Origin: Caldibacillus thermoamylovorans
Lineage (GTDB): Bacteria; Bacillota; Bacilli; Bacillales; Caldibacillaceae
Length of the DNA: 64,000 nt
Reading direction: 5' to 3'
Assembly (NCBI RefSeq): GCF_000751775.1
Contig: NZ_CCRF01000039.1
Location: forward strand, 1 to 64,000
Shown: positions 29,957 through 38,727 of the stretch, one piece after another
How positions within the stretch are numbered: the first letter of the stretch is position 1
How the letters are laid out: each line of letters opens with the position of its first letter
The notes under the pieces: model-generated
What the model was told of the DNA's origin: nothing
Databases searched by the model: none
What the model saw: only the letters and a program-made list of their open reading frames with translations
Position numbers and translations under genes: made by a program

Positions 29957-30094
29957 TCCCGCACAAACGGGCTGTAAACTTACATTAAAGTTTAGAAATC
30001 AAGAGCAGTTTAGGTGGGAAGTAACAGCCCGTAAGTGCCCGATTGGTTCAACTAACCATCCGTGAGTGACCTCACGGATGGAAGTTTCACTTTA
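29953..30094 (+). repeat. structured intergenic repeat, copy 3 (with upstream arm)
   Basis: This copy has an additional 5' hairpin with perfect arms ACGGGCTGT (29967-29975) and ACAGCCCGT (30024-30032), then the core and a perfect 11-bp hairpin (CCATCCGTGAG at 30056-30066, CTCACGGATGG at 30071-30081) and the tail AAGTTTCACTTTA. It directly follows copy 2 and ends next to the yheD stop codon, so it may also end transcripts. Confidence 0.85.
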
Positions 30095-31459
30095 TTGTAA
30101 AACAAATTCATGAAAAATTTTTTCGGGATTGGTAATGACTTGTTCCATTAATTTTACGGCGTGAAGGAGGAGGTACTTATTTGATAAACGTTCATATTTG
30201 GATAATTGTGGGTGGTTAAAAATGGAACGTCCGGGCTTGGCATTGGCCTCGAACATCCAAACCTGCCCACTCTTGTCGACTCCAAAATCAAATCCAATTT
30301 CTGCAACGATTCCATTTATGTTTTTCTCGATATATTTACTAAGAGTAAGAGCTGCTTCAACTAATTTTTTTGTTTTTGTCTTTCGTTCCTCATGATCGGG
30401 AAAAATCTCTTCTAATGTTTTTATTTGGCCCCCTGCTAACAGATGGGTTGTCGGGCTACCGCTGCCGGCCACTTTACAGCCAATTGTAGTCACAACCCAT
30501 TTTCCGTCCGGCAATTTATTTGTATGGATGCGAAAATCGGCAATATGTTGATCAACACGGAAGAGCTTGACTCCTTGTTGAATAATATATGGACCTGACA
30601 GATGTTCTTGCAAAAAATTACATAATTTTGTGATGTTGGCACATTTGATTAATCGATTGTTACCCGCATTATCCCGGAATCGGACAAAAATCTCATCATC
30701 TACGGTCTGGATTTGATATATACCTTTGCCGGAGCTGCCGTGATCCGGTTTTACATATAGAAAACCAAATTCGAAGAGCATATCCTTTAATGATTTTTCT
30801 TCAAAGGGAACTGTTTTTGGCAAATATTTGTTTACAGCTGATTCATTTACCAAACGGTTATAGATATCCAGTTTATTAAAAAATCCGGGATTAAACCAAG
30901 GAATGGCATATTCTTCTTGCAATCTTGTTTTTAAGGACTGAATATTTTGCAGGTTTTCAACAGCACGGTTTGGCAGTCGGTCATAAATAACGTTCGGTAA
31001 AGGAACTTCAATTTGTTTCCATTTGTTTTTATGGTAAACATAACCGGTAACGAAACCTTGCTCCCAATCAATATGCTGGATGCCGAACACGACAGGTAAA
31101 ACCCCGACTTGCTCAAAGGTTAAGAAAAATTTAGACAAGGAATAAGAGCGTGAGCCCATTGGATTACCAGGAAATCCGGTGAAGCCGGCGGTAAATATTC
31201 CGACAATCGGGCCGATAAAAAGACTCCCCTCCTTTTCAAATAGATGAAGTCGTAAAGGTAGATCAGGAATATGCAGGTGATTTGCAAGGCTTTTTGTCAT
31301 CGTAATGGTCTTTGTGTGCTCTTTTTGTGGAACCGCCTTGCAAGAAACAGTTAATGAACCGAAAGTAATTGTTTGGATGTCTGAAAATTTTAGCTCACTA
31401 GGGTAATAAAGGATTAACTCATTGCTATTCATGATTTCAATCGGATAAGATTTGAACAT
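30092..31459 (-). CDS. yheD: YheC/YheD family ATP-grasp protein
   Basis: A 455-residue protein of the YheC/YheD family, known as endospore-coat-associated proteins. The N-terminal part is family specific (GPIVGIFTAGFTGFPGNPMG). The C-terminal half is an ATP-grasp fold with GFLYVKPDHGSSGKGIYQI and a metal-binding GQVWMFEANAKPGRSIF. The ATG at 31459 is set by AAAGGTGAGC. Length matches B. subtilis YheD (453); no separate yheC is present. The reaction is unknown, but ligation of an acid to an amine using ATP is the fold's normal chemistry. Confidence 0.88.
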   Translation of the reverse strand: MFKSYPIEIMNSNELILYYPSELKFSDIQTITFGSLTVSCKAVPQKEHTKTITMTKSLANHLHIPDLPLRLHLFEKEGSLFIGPIVGIFTAGFTGFPGNPMGSRSYSLSKFFLTFEQVGVLPVVFGIQHIDWEQGFVTGYVYHKNKWKQIEVPLPNVIYDRLPNRAVENLQNIQSLKTRLQEEYAIPWFNPGFFNKLDIYNRLVNESAVNKYLPKTVPFEEKSLKDMLFEFGFLYVKPDHGSSGKGIYQIQTVDDEIFVRFRDNAGNNRLIKCANITKLCNFLQEHLSGPYIIQQGVKLFRVDQHIADFRIHTNKLPDGKWVVTTIGCKVAGSGSPTTHLLAGGQIKTLEEIFPDHEERKTKTKKLVEAALTLSKYIEKNINGIVAEIGFDFGVDKSGQVWMFEANAKPGRSIFNHPQLSKYERLSNKYLLLHAVKLMEQVITNPEKIFHEFVLQ

Positions 31460-31781
31460 GTTTTGCTCACCTTTCTCAATTGGTGTTAGAATCAATCGGT
31501 GCTAATAATGAAGGATAATGTCCGGTTAACAAAAGATAAATCCTGTTTGAAATGAAGGGAATCAATAATCATGATTATTTCTCCAGCGGTCAAATTTGCC
31601 CAATACCCGAACAGCCGTTATAATTTAAGGATGGAAGTAAATGGGTAATCTTAGGAGAAATCGGTATTCTTTTTCATATTAAACAGCATATGTACATTCG
31701 CCCATTTAGGTGCATCATTTATGTTACAATGTAATAATTATCTTCAAACTCCACTTGTAGAAGTAAGAAAGGTCGATCCAC
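31460..31781. other. divergent intergenic region yheD / yheB
   Basis: This 322-base gap contains the perfect 16-base palindrome AATAATCATGATTATT at 31564-31579, whose owner is unknown, and a possible extended -10 (TGTTACAAT, 31722-31730) for yheB. No small gene was found. Confidence 0.4.
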
Positions 31782-32909
31782 ATGCAGACATTAATCACGA
31801 TCCTTTTCATGGGTATTGTTGGTGCAATTATTGGAGGCATAACAAACTCTATCGCCATTAAAATGCTATTCAGGCCTTATGAGGCAAAATATATCGGCAA
31901 TTGGCGCCTTCCGTTTACGCCGGGGTTAATTCCGAAAAGACGTGACGAACTGGCTAAACAAATGGGCCAACTTGTCATTAATCACTTATTAACACCTGAA
32001 GTTATTCAACAAAAATTGACTGATCCTAAAATATATGACTCTTTACATCAAATTTTAGTAAAGAAAGTAGTGGAATTTTTTCAGTCGGAAAAAACATTAA
32101 ATGAATGGCTTGAACATATTGGAATGATGAATCATGACGGAAAAATGGAAGATAAATTATACATATTACTAAATAAACAAATGACCCATTGGATAAATGA
32201 ACATAATGATCAATTACTTCAAGAACTTATTCCGGAAACAATTTGGGAAAAGTTGGATAAAAATGTCAACAAGATATCAAAGTATTTGTTAATTAACGTA
32301 AAACAGTTTCTTGTTAGTCCAAGCGGGTATCACTTGATTAAACATCATTTTGATCAGTTTTTTGAAGGCCGGGGTAGATTATTAAACATGTTGCACCCAT
32401 TTTTAGACAACCGCAATATGATCGAACGATTGCAGCAAGAACTTGTAAAAATAATTGAAAACGATCAAACGGAAAAAGCTGTTACTCAGGTTTTACAAAG
32501 TGAACTAGACAGAGTAAAGTCTTGGACGGTTGAGGAAGGTGTGCAAAAATTGTTGGGAAAAGAAGGAAAAGACTTGATTTGGGAAGAGTTGAAAAAATTT
32601 TTCTTCCACAAACCGCTTAAATCTTTCCCCTTGACCGATCTCAAAAATACAATTATAAACCAAATGATTCCAACTGTTGTTCAAAAGGGAATGGAGAAGC
32701 TTGGGAGTACGTATATAGAAAAATGGATGAAAAAATTAGAAATTCCTGAATTGGTAAAAAACCAAGTTGACTCCTTTTCGACGGAACAATTGGAAGAAAT
32801 CGTTGTTGGCATCAGTCGGCGAGAATTGAAAATGATTACCTATCTTGGAGCTTATTTAGGAGGACTAATCGGAATTTTGCAAGGTTTTATCGTCATCTTA
32901 ATGGGTTAA
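31782..32909 (+). CDS. yheB: DUF445 membrane-associated protein
   Basis: A 375-residue DUF445 protein. A hydrophobic helix at each end (LITILFMGIVGAIIGGITN and YLGAYLGGLIGILQGFIVIL) flanks a long helical middle region. The conserved start NSIAIKMLFRPYEAKYIGNWRLPFTPGLIPKRR is plainly visible. Length equals that of B. subtilis YheB (377), where it is also next to yheA. AAGAAAGG precedes the ATG. The function is unknown. Confidence 0.92.
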   Translation: MQTLITILFMGIVGAIIGGITNSIAIKMLFRPYEAKYIGNWRLPFTPGLIPKRRDELAKQMGQLVINHLLTPEVIQQKLTDPKIYDSLHQILVKKVVEFFQSEKTLNEWLEHIGMMNHDGKMEDKLYILLNKQMTHWINEHNDQLLQELIPETIWEKLDKNVNKISKYLLINVKQFLVSPSGYHLIKHHFDQFFEGRGRLLNMLHPFLDNRNMIERLQQELVKIIENDQTEKAVTQVLQSELDRVKSWTVEEGVQKLLGKEGKDLIWEELKKFFFHKPLKSFPLTDLKNTIINQMIPTVVQKGMEKLGSTYIEKWMKKLEIPELVKNQVDSFSTEQLEEIVVGISRRELKMITYLGAYLGGLIGILQGFIVILMG

Positions 32910-33062
32910 CCCGTCCGAAAAAAGATTTGAGGGCGGGTAAAAAAATTGAGCACGCTCTCGCTTTTTTGAACATAGTTTGTTATAGTTAGAGAACATAGTT
33001 AAAAGAAGGCCTTTTCCTGTTTGGATATGGAGCCTTTTTAATAAAGATAATGGAGGTCCGAA

Positions 33063-33419
33063 ATGGCTGCAAATATTTTTGATACCGCTTATACTTTGGA
33101 GAAAAACATTCGTGAAAGTGCTGAATTTGTCGATTTGAAAATTCAATATGCAAGTTTATATGCCGATGAAGCCGCAAGAAAACTTTTTGATGATTTTCGT
33201 ACAGTTCAGATGAATTTACAAGAAAAACAAATGACCGGGCAACCGATTAGCCAAGAAGAAGTTGTTCAAGCACAACAAATGGTTTCGGTGATCCAGCAAA
33301 ATAATAAAATCACTCGTTTAATCGAAGCCGAGCAAAAGATGAGCTCGGTAATTGCAGAGATAAATAAAATTGTTATGAAGCCGTTGGAAGAATTATACAG
33401 TCAGCAACAAGACCAATAA
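33063..33419 (+). CDS. yheA: YlbF/YmcA-domain protein YheA
   Basis: A 118-residue all-helical protein of the YlbF/YmcA family. Its sequence (ANIFDTAYTLEKNIRESAEF, ADEAARKLFDDFRTVQ) matches YheA in length and opening. Paralogues YlbF and YmcA (with YaaT) form a complex that affects RNase Y and the phosphorelay; YheA itself has no assigned role. GGAGG precedes the ATG and a strong terminator follows. Confidence 0.92.
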   Translation: MAANIFDTAYTLEKNIRESAEFVDLKIQYASLYADEAARKLFDDFRTVQMNLQEKQMTGQPISQEEVVQAQQMVSVIQQNNKITRLIEAEQKMSSVIAEINKIVMKPLEELYSQQQDQ

Positions 33420-33431
33420 CGATAAAGAACC

Positions 33432-33468
33432 CTGCCGTCGACGATTACTTGTCACGGCAGTTTTTTTC
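33432..33468 (+). terminator. terminator after yheA
   Basis: Arms CTGCCGT and ACGGCAG followed by seven T. Confidence 0.9.
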
Positions 33469-33579
33469 TATAAAAGGGTTCATTCCTCTGTTCTATACAT
33501 TCACTTTTTTACATAGGTATAAATAAAAGCATTTTTGTCAGTTCATCGATACATCATGATTTGGCATAAGGGGGCATGG

Positions 33580-34455
33580 ATGATGATTTATCGGCTACTT
33601 GCCATGAATATTGACGGAACCATTTTGCAATCGAACGGCAAATTACATAAATCGGTGAAGGAAGCTGTTGAATATGTTCAATCAAAAGGTGTGATGGTTA
33701 CCCTTGTTACATCTCGAAATTTTGCCTTTGCAAAACGTATGGCAAAAGCACTGAAATTACAAACGATGGTTATTGCTCACCACGGTGCATTTATTGCTTC
33801 ATCATCCGATCAAGCAATATTTGTCAAAAGAATTGATGAGCAAATTGTTCAAGATATTATCCGATTCTTGGAAACTTTTTCATGTCATATTCGAATCGTG
33901 CATGAAAAATATTCGGTCAGCAATGTCCCATTAAAGAATTCTATTGTAACGAGGGCGGTTATTGATACGAACAGTTTTTCCACCTATCACCATCAATTTG
34001 TAAAAAATCTTGGAGAATATGTTGAAGAAGAACAAATCCATCCCACACATATTGAAATAGACTTTCCGGATCAAAAAGTAGCCAAGGAAGTGAAAATCGC
34101 CCTGCAAAATATGTTCTACGAAATTGATCTTTATCTGTACGATAACCAATTAATTATTTTGCCAAATGGGGTGTCTAAATTAACCGGATTACTTTATTTT
34201 TGTGAAAAACAAAAAATTTCTCTTAATGAAACGGTTGCCATCGGAAGTGATATAGATGATTTGGATTTCATTGAAGCAGCAGGTTTAGGTGTTGCAATGG
34301 GAAATGCCCCGATTGCTGTGCGGAAGGCGGCTGATTGGGTAACACGGTCGAATAATGAGCACGGTGTATCCTATATGGTAAGAGAACATTTTCGAAAACA
34401 ACAGCCCATCTCCTTTTTAGAAAAAATAAACAGTATAAAAAAATCATCCATCTAA
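33580..34455 (+). CDS. yhaX: HAD-superfamily (Cof-type) protein with altered nucleophile motif
   Basis: A roughly 291-residue Cof-subfamily HAD protein. Motif I reads LLAMNIDGTILQ near residue 5: the usual nucleophile aspartate of DxDGT is Asn, while the second Asp is kept. Motif II (TLVTSRNFAF), the motif III Lys (LPNGVSKLTGLLYF) and motif IV (AIGSDIDDLDFIEAAGLGVAMGNAP) are conserved. Length and context fit B. subtilis YhaX (288). The ATG at 33580 follows AAGGGGG. Phosphatase activity is doubtful if Asn is fixed, although asparagine may be acceptable for binding. Confidence 0.88.
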   Translation: MMIYRLLAMNIDGTILQSNGKLHKSVKEAVEYVQSKGVMVTLVTSRNFAFAKRMAKALKLQTMVIAHHGAFIASSSDQAIFVKRIDEQIVQDIIRFLETFSCHIRIVHEKYSVSNVPLKNSIVTRAVIDTNSFSTYHHQFVKNLGEYVEEEQIHPTHIEIDFPDQKVAKEVKIALQNMFYEIDLYLYDNQLIILPNGVSKLTGLLYFCEKQKISLNETVAIGSDIDDLDFIEAAGLGVAMGNAPIAVRKAADWVTRSNNEHGVSYMVREHFRKQQPISFLEKINSIKKSSI

Positions 34456-34457
34456 AA

Positions 34458-34489
34458 GGGTCCCGCTCAATCGGAGACCCGTTTTTTTA
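34458..34489 (+). terminator. terminator after yhaX
   Basis: GGGTC and GACCC arms, interrupted by two bases on each side, followed by G and seven T. Confidence 0.8.
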
Positions 34490-34616
34490 TAGGTTAAGAG
34501 TGTGTACTTATAAATTGGTCTTTAGCGAAAAATAGTTATAAAAATTATCAATTTAAAGAAGGATTTTTCTTCGGAATTGCGAATATGTATTATTAGCAGT
34601 TTTTAAGTTTAATAAG

Positions 34617-34631
34617 TTGAAAACGTTTACA
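34617..34631 (+). promoter_or_regulatory. cre site for CcpA before the acyl-CoA ligase gene
   Basis: TTGAAAACGTTTACA matches WTGNAANCGNWNNCW at every defined position. It ends four bases before the GGAGATGAGG ribosome binding site, so bound CcpA would block elongation through it. Confidence 0.8.
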
Positions 34632-34648
34632 AAAGGAGATGAGGTAAA

Positions 34649-36262
34649 ATGATGAACACCCCGCTAATTTTAACACAAATGATTGAAAGGGTAGAAAAAT
34701 TTTTCCCTAACAAGCAGGTAATTTCACGGACTTCAACAGGTGTGCAAAGATTCACGTATAAGGAATTTGGTGAACGGACAAGGAGATTAGCAAGTGTACT
34801 GACTAAGTTTGGCATTACGAGAGGAGATAAGGTAGGAACCATTGCTTGGAACCATCACCGCCACCTGGAAGCATATTTTGCCATACCATGTATTGGAGCT
34901 GTTTTACATACGATCAACATACGCTTGTCCCCTCAACAAATTGCTTATATTATCAACCATGCCGGGGACAAAATTTTACTCATTGATGAAGACCTTTTGC
35001 CGATCGTAGAAAATTGTAAAGATGAACTGAAAAATGTTGAGGCGTTTATTATTATGACCGATCGGCCGGAATTACCGGAAACAAGTTTAAGTCCTGTGTA
35101 TCACTATGAAGATTTACTGAGTGAAGGAGATGCATTATTTACTTTTGTAAAAGATATTGATGAAAATGACCCTGCCGGAATGTGCTATACTTCTGCCACA
35201 ACCGGTTTACCAAAAGGTGTGCTTTATTCACATCGTGGAATTGTGTTGCATAGTTTTGCTCTTGGTCTGGCTGACGGGGGATCGGTGAGTGAAAAGGATA
35301 CGGCCATGCCAATTGTTCCAATGTTTCATGTAAATGCATGGGGTCTTCCTTTTGCGTGTGTGTGGTTTGGCTCAAATCTTGTTTTACCGGGTCCAAATTT
35401 TACACCGAAAATTTTGTTAGAATTAATGGTATCAGAGAAAGTAACCATTTCTGCCGGAGTTCCGACCATTTGGATCGGTGTTTTAAAAGAATTAGAAAAC
35501 GAAAACTATGATTTGTCACATGTCCGTTATCTTTTATGCGGAGGTTCAGCGGCACCAAAAGGAATTATTAAAATGTTTGAAAAGAAATATAATATTCCAT
35601 TTATGCATGCCTATGGAATGACCGAAACAACTCCGCTTGCCTTAATTTCCAGATTAAAGAGCGAACATGACGAGTTACCGGAAGAAGATATTTATGAATT
35701 AAAGGCGAAGCAAGGGATTTTAGTCCCCGGCTTGGAAATGAAAGTAATTGGTCAAAACGGAGAAGTGAAATGGGACGGTATCGAAATGGGGGAACTATGT
35801 CTTCGTGGTCCGTGGATCGCTTCCAGTTACTATAATGATGATCGTTCAGAAGAGACTTTTAAAGACGGCTGGCTCCATACGGGAGATGTAGTTACCGTTG
35901 ATAAAAGCGGGTTTGTTAAAATTGTTGACCGAACGAAAGATTTAATAAAAAGCGGCGGGGAATGGATTTCATCTGTTGACATTGAAAACGCACTAATGGC
36001 CCATGAGGCTGTTTTTGAAGCTGCTGTCGTCGCCATACCGCATGAAAAGTGGCAAGAAAGACCCGTTGCCTGCGTTGTGTTGAAAGACCAATATAAGGAT
36101 AAAATAATTGAGGATGAATTATATGAATTTTTGAAACCCCAATTTGCCAAATGGTGGTTACCGGATAAAATTCTTTTCATGAATGAAATCCCGAAAACAT
36201 CAGTTGGTAAATTTTTAAAACGTGCGTTAAGAGATCAAGTAAAAGAATTATTGAATGTTTAA
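34649..36262 (+). CDS. medium/long-chain acyl-CoA ligase
   Basis: A 537-residue AMP-dependent acyl-CoA synthetase. The P-loop-like motif CYTSATTGLPKGVLYSH, A5 region (HAYGMTETTPLALIS), the LHTGDVVTVD and DRTKDLIKSGGEW motifs, and the C-terminal lysine in KTSVGKFLKRAL are all present. Fatty acids are activated to acyl-CoA for beta-oxidation or lipid synthesis. GGAGATGAGG precedes ATGATG; the second ATG is equally possible. A perfect cre site just upstream implies glucose repression. It has no fad gene neighbours. The chain-length preference is unknown. Confidence 0.92.
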   Translation: MMNTPLILTQMIERVEKFFPNKQVISRTSTGVQRFTYKEFGERTRRLASVLTKFGITRGDKVGTIAWNHHRHLEAYFAIPCIGAVLHTINIRLSPQQIAYIINHAGDKILLIDEDLLPIVENCKDELKNVEAFIIMTDRPELPETSLSPVYHYEDLLSEGDALFTFVKDIDENDPAGMCYTSATTGLPKGVLYSHRGIVLHSFALGLADGGSVSEKDTAMPIVPMFHVNAWGLPFACVWFGSNLVLPGPNFTPKILLELMVSEKVTISAGVPTIWIGVLKELENENYDLSHVRYLLCGGSAAPKGIIKMFEKKYNIPFMHAYGMTETTPLALISRLKSEHDELPEEDIYELKAKQGILVPGLEMKVIGQNGEVKWDGIEMGELCLRGPWIASSYYNDDRSEETFKDGWLHTGDVVTVDKSGFVKIVDRTKDLIKSGGEWISSVDIENALMAHEAVFEAAVVAIPHEKWQERPVACVVLKDQYKDKIIEDELYEFLKPQFAKWWLPDKILFMNEIPKTSVGKFLKRALRDQVKELLNV

Positions 36263-36630
36263 GGAAAATTATATTGCAATAAAAAAAGAGGGACGGCTAT
36301 GTTCCTCTATCTATCGGAATATCACTGTTCTTTTAACTGATTTCTTCATATTTTAATTAAATAGAATGAGATTCATTCCCGATTTCGAAATAATTTTTGA
36401 TTTTTAGTGACAAATTGTTTACAATAGTTATTGGGAAACAGTAAATCTCATATAAGTTTAAATCAATTTTTCTTGTTTTCTTATCAGGGTCCAAAATGGA
36501 GTAGGGGATAATTTGTGACTTTTAGAACATTCTGTGAAAGCATATTAGGAATAGTTACAAATTAATAACATTCCATAATGGATTTTCAAATAACCCAATT
36601 TTTTATTAATAGGACGTGGAGGGGAATAGC
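36263..36630 (+). other. intergenic region before yjlC-ndh
   Basis: This 368-base gap contains a weak hairpin at about 36283-36310 (AGAGGGA and TTCCTCT), possibly ending the ligase transcript, then AT-rich sequence. TTGTGA and TTACAA words occur but do not form a correctly spaced Rex operator. No small gene was found. Confidence 0.4.
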
Positions 36631-37056
36631 ATGTCAAATGTAATGGAAGATGGAAACATGGAAAAAACTTTACCTCTAGGTGAGCGCGATCTTTTGGATC
36701 AGTTGCTTAAGCCGGAAGTACAACAATCATTAACGGTGTTAGTGGAACAGCTTCCAAAGTTAACGGAATTAATAACGGTCCTGACAAAAAATTTAGAAGT
36801 CGTAAAATCCCTGGTTACCGATGAAGTCTTGAAGGTGGATACGGTGGGGGCCATTAAAGAAGTGGCAGAACCGGTGATTCATTCAGCGAAACATTTAGCA
36901 GCTAATGTAATTGAAGCAAAAGACCGTGCCGAAGAAAGTCAAGAAGTCATCGGTATTTTTGGTTTGTTGAAATTGTTAAAAGATCCACAAGCTCAAAAAA
37001 TGTTGCGTTTTCTTAATGCTTTCTTAAAAGTTGCGGCAGAAAAAGAACATAAATAA
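36631..37056 (+). CDS. yjlC: DUF1641 protein YjlC
   Basis: A 141-residue helical protein of the DUF1641 family (LPKLTELITVLTKNLEVVKSLV, LLKDPQAQKMLRFLNAFLKV). In B. subtilis yjlC (140 residues) precedes ndh (yjlD), the same arrangement as here. The ATG at 36631 is set by GGAGGGGA. No membrane segment is seen. The role is unknown, presumably connected to NDH-2; 59 bases separate it from ndh. Confidence 0.88.
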   Translation: MSNVMEDGNMEKTLPLGERDLLDQLLKPEVQQSLTVLVEQLPKLTELITVLTKNLEVVKSLVTDEVLKVDTVGAIKEVAEPVIHSAKHLAANVIEAKDRAEESQEVIGIFGLLKLLKDPQAQKMLRFLNAFLKVAAEKEHK

Positions 37057-37115
37057 TCAGGTCAATTGTGTGTATCTAAGGGAAAAGATTTTTACATATG
37101 AACGGAGGAAGAAAA

Positions 37116-38294
37116 ATGTCGAAGGAAATTGTCATTTTAGGTGGGGGCTATGGCGGTGTATTGACCGCTTTGACAGTTCGTAAATATTTAGATGAAACAA
37201 AAGCCAAAGTAACAGTTGTGAACAAATATCCGACACATCAAATTATTACAGAATTACACCGACTTGCAGCAGGAAATGTTTCGGAACAACGAGTTGCTTT
37301 ACCTTTGAAAAAATTGTTTAAAGGAAAAGCGATTGATTTCATTGTTGCAGAAGTGGAATCTTTTTCGGTGGACAATAAACAAGTAAAACTATCGAACGGT
37401 GACACGTTAAGTTATGACATGCTTGTTGTCGCTTTGGGCAGTGTAACCGGATATTTCGGCATCCCGGGACTCGAAGAAAACAGCATGGTGCTCAAATCTG
37501 TGGATGATGCAAAGAAAATTCGTGAACATATTGAAGAGAGAATTCGTCAATATGCGGAAACGAAAAATCCGGAAGATGCGCATATTCTAATTGGTGGTGG
37601 CGGTTTAACCGGGGTCGAACTAGTCGGTGAAATTGCTGACTTGCTTCCGGAATTGACGAAAAAATATGGTGTTCCCCGCAGTGAAATAAAATTGCAACTT
37701 GTCGAAGCCATGCAGAAAATTTTACCGGTGCTGCCTGATACTTTAATTGAACGGGCTCAAAAAAGTCTGGAAGCACGTGGTGTTGAATTTTTAATTGGTC
37801 TTCCGGTAACAAAAGTGGAAGGCAATATCGTTTCATTGAAAGATGGCAGTGAAATCAAAACCAATACTTTTGTTTGGACCGGCGGAGTTCAAGGGAATCC
37901 ATTAGTAGGCGAGTCCGGATTAGAAGTAAACCGCGGTCGTGCTTCCGTAAACGAATACTTGCAATCAACTTCCCATCAAGACGTGTTTGTTGTGGGTGAC
38001 AGTGCAGTTGCTTTTGCCCCGGATGGTCGTCCATATGCACCAACAGCACAAAATGCATGGCAAATGGGCGAAACGGTTGGTTATAACTTATTCGCTTATT
38101 TGGAAGGAAAATCATTGGAAGTATTCAATCCGGTTAATTCAGGAACATTGGCCAGTCTTGGTCGGAAAGATGCAGTGGCTTCGGTCGGAGCAAATGGGAC
38201 GGAATTACACGGAATCCCTGCTTCTCTATTAAAAGAAGCAAGTAATTTGCGCTATTTATCTCATATTAAAGGTTTATTTTCATACGCATATTAA
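37116..38294 (+). CDS. ndh: type II NADH dehydrogenase
   Basis: A 392-residue non-proton-pumping NADH:menaquinone oxidoreductase, bound to the inner face of the membrane. It has two Rossmann motifs: FAD (IVILGGGYGGVLTALTV) at the N-terminus and NADH (HILIGGGGLTGVELVGEI) near residue 155. The FAD-binding VFVVGDSAVAF and quinone-site segment APTAQNAWQMGE follow. Length matches B. subtilis Ndh/YjlD (392). GGAGG precedes the ATG at 37116. It is in an operon with yjlC, with a good terminator. Confidence 0.92.
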   Translation: MSKEIVILGGGYGGVLTALTVRKYLDETKAKVTVVNKYPTHQIITELHRLAAGNVSEQRVALPLKKLFKGKAIDFIVAEVESFSVDNKQVKLSNGDTLSYDMLVVALGSVTGYFGIPGLEENSMVLKSVDDAKKIREHIEERIRQYAETKNPEDAHILIGGGGLTGVELVGEIADLLPELTKKYGVPRSEIKLQLVEAMQKILPVLPDTLIERAQKSLEARGVEFLIGLPVTKVEGNIVSLKDGSEIKTNTFVWTGGVQGNPLVGESGLEVNRGRASVNEYLQSTSHQDVFVVGDSAVAFAPDGRPYAPTAQNAWQMGETVGYNLFAYLEGKSLEVFNPVNSGTLASLGRKDAVASVGANGTELHGIPASLLKEASNLRYLSHIKGLFSYAY

Positions 38295-38311
38295 TGATAC
38301 AATTGAAGCAA

Positions 38312-38352
38312 AAGCGCCGGAATTTTGTTATCCGGCGCTTAATCTTTTTTTA
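38312..38352. terminator. bidirectional terminator between ndh and yhzD
   Basis: Arms AAGCGCCGGA and TCCGGCGCTT followed by AATC and seven T on the + strand; the opposite strand has TTTTG, so it likely also serves yhzD. Confidence 0.85.
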
Positions 38353-38535
38353 TACATGAAATAACAGCAGTTTCCCATCCGGTGATACAAGGCGGTGCGT
38401 TTTATTCAATAAATCTTTTTCAGTTAACATTGTTTCTGCTAGCTGTTTTGCCTCTTGGTCACTTTTTGCCTCAATGGATTCATCCAATAATTTTTCCCCT
38501 GCTTGTTCAAAAGCCGTTAGTTTATAAATTGGCAT
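38350..38535 (-). CDS. yhzD: YhzD-like small protein
   Basis: A 61-residue soluble protein starting MPIYKLTAFEQAGEKLLDE and ending KTHRLVSPDGKLLLFHV, as in the YhzD family of Bacillus. The ATG at 38535 follows GGGGGT; an upstream in-frame extension has no ribosome binding site. The terminator of ndh serves it on the opposite side. Its function is unknown. Confidence 0.82.
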   Translation of the reverse strand: MPIYKLTAFEQAGEKLLDESIEAKSDQEAKQLAETMLTEKDLLNKTHRLVSPDGKLLLFHV

Positions 38536-38727
38536 TAAATTACCCCCATATCTTTTCAATAATAAATTTTTATCCCGCAATACTTAATTGATTCGACAAA
38601 TTAATGAAAATTCCTGCATTCCGTCGGGAAATGTGTAAAAAATTTGTGTTTCCTTCGTGCATTATATATAAAAATATGGCATAATAAAAGAACATATATT
38701 CGTGCGATTAAGGATGGGGAGATTATC

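Noticed and set aside
29817-30065. 82-codon frame across repeat copies 2 and 3
   Set aside because: The frame exists only because the two repeats contain the same open reading; the end IGSTNHP recurs in both repeats.
36400-36560. Possible Rex operator upstream of yjlC-ndh
   Set aside because: Rex controls this operon in B. subtilis, and TTGTGA, TGTGAA and TTACAA words occur, but none pair at the spacing of TTGTGAANNNNTTCACAA.
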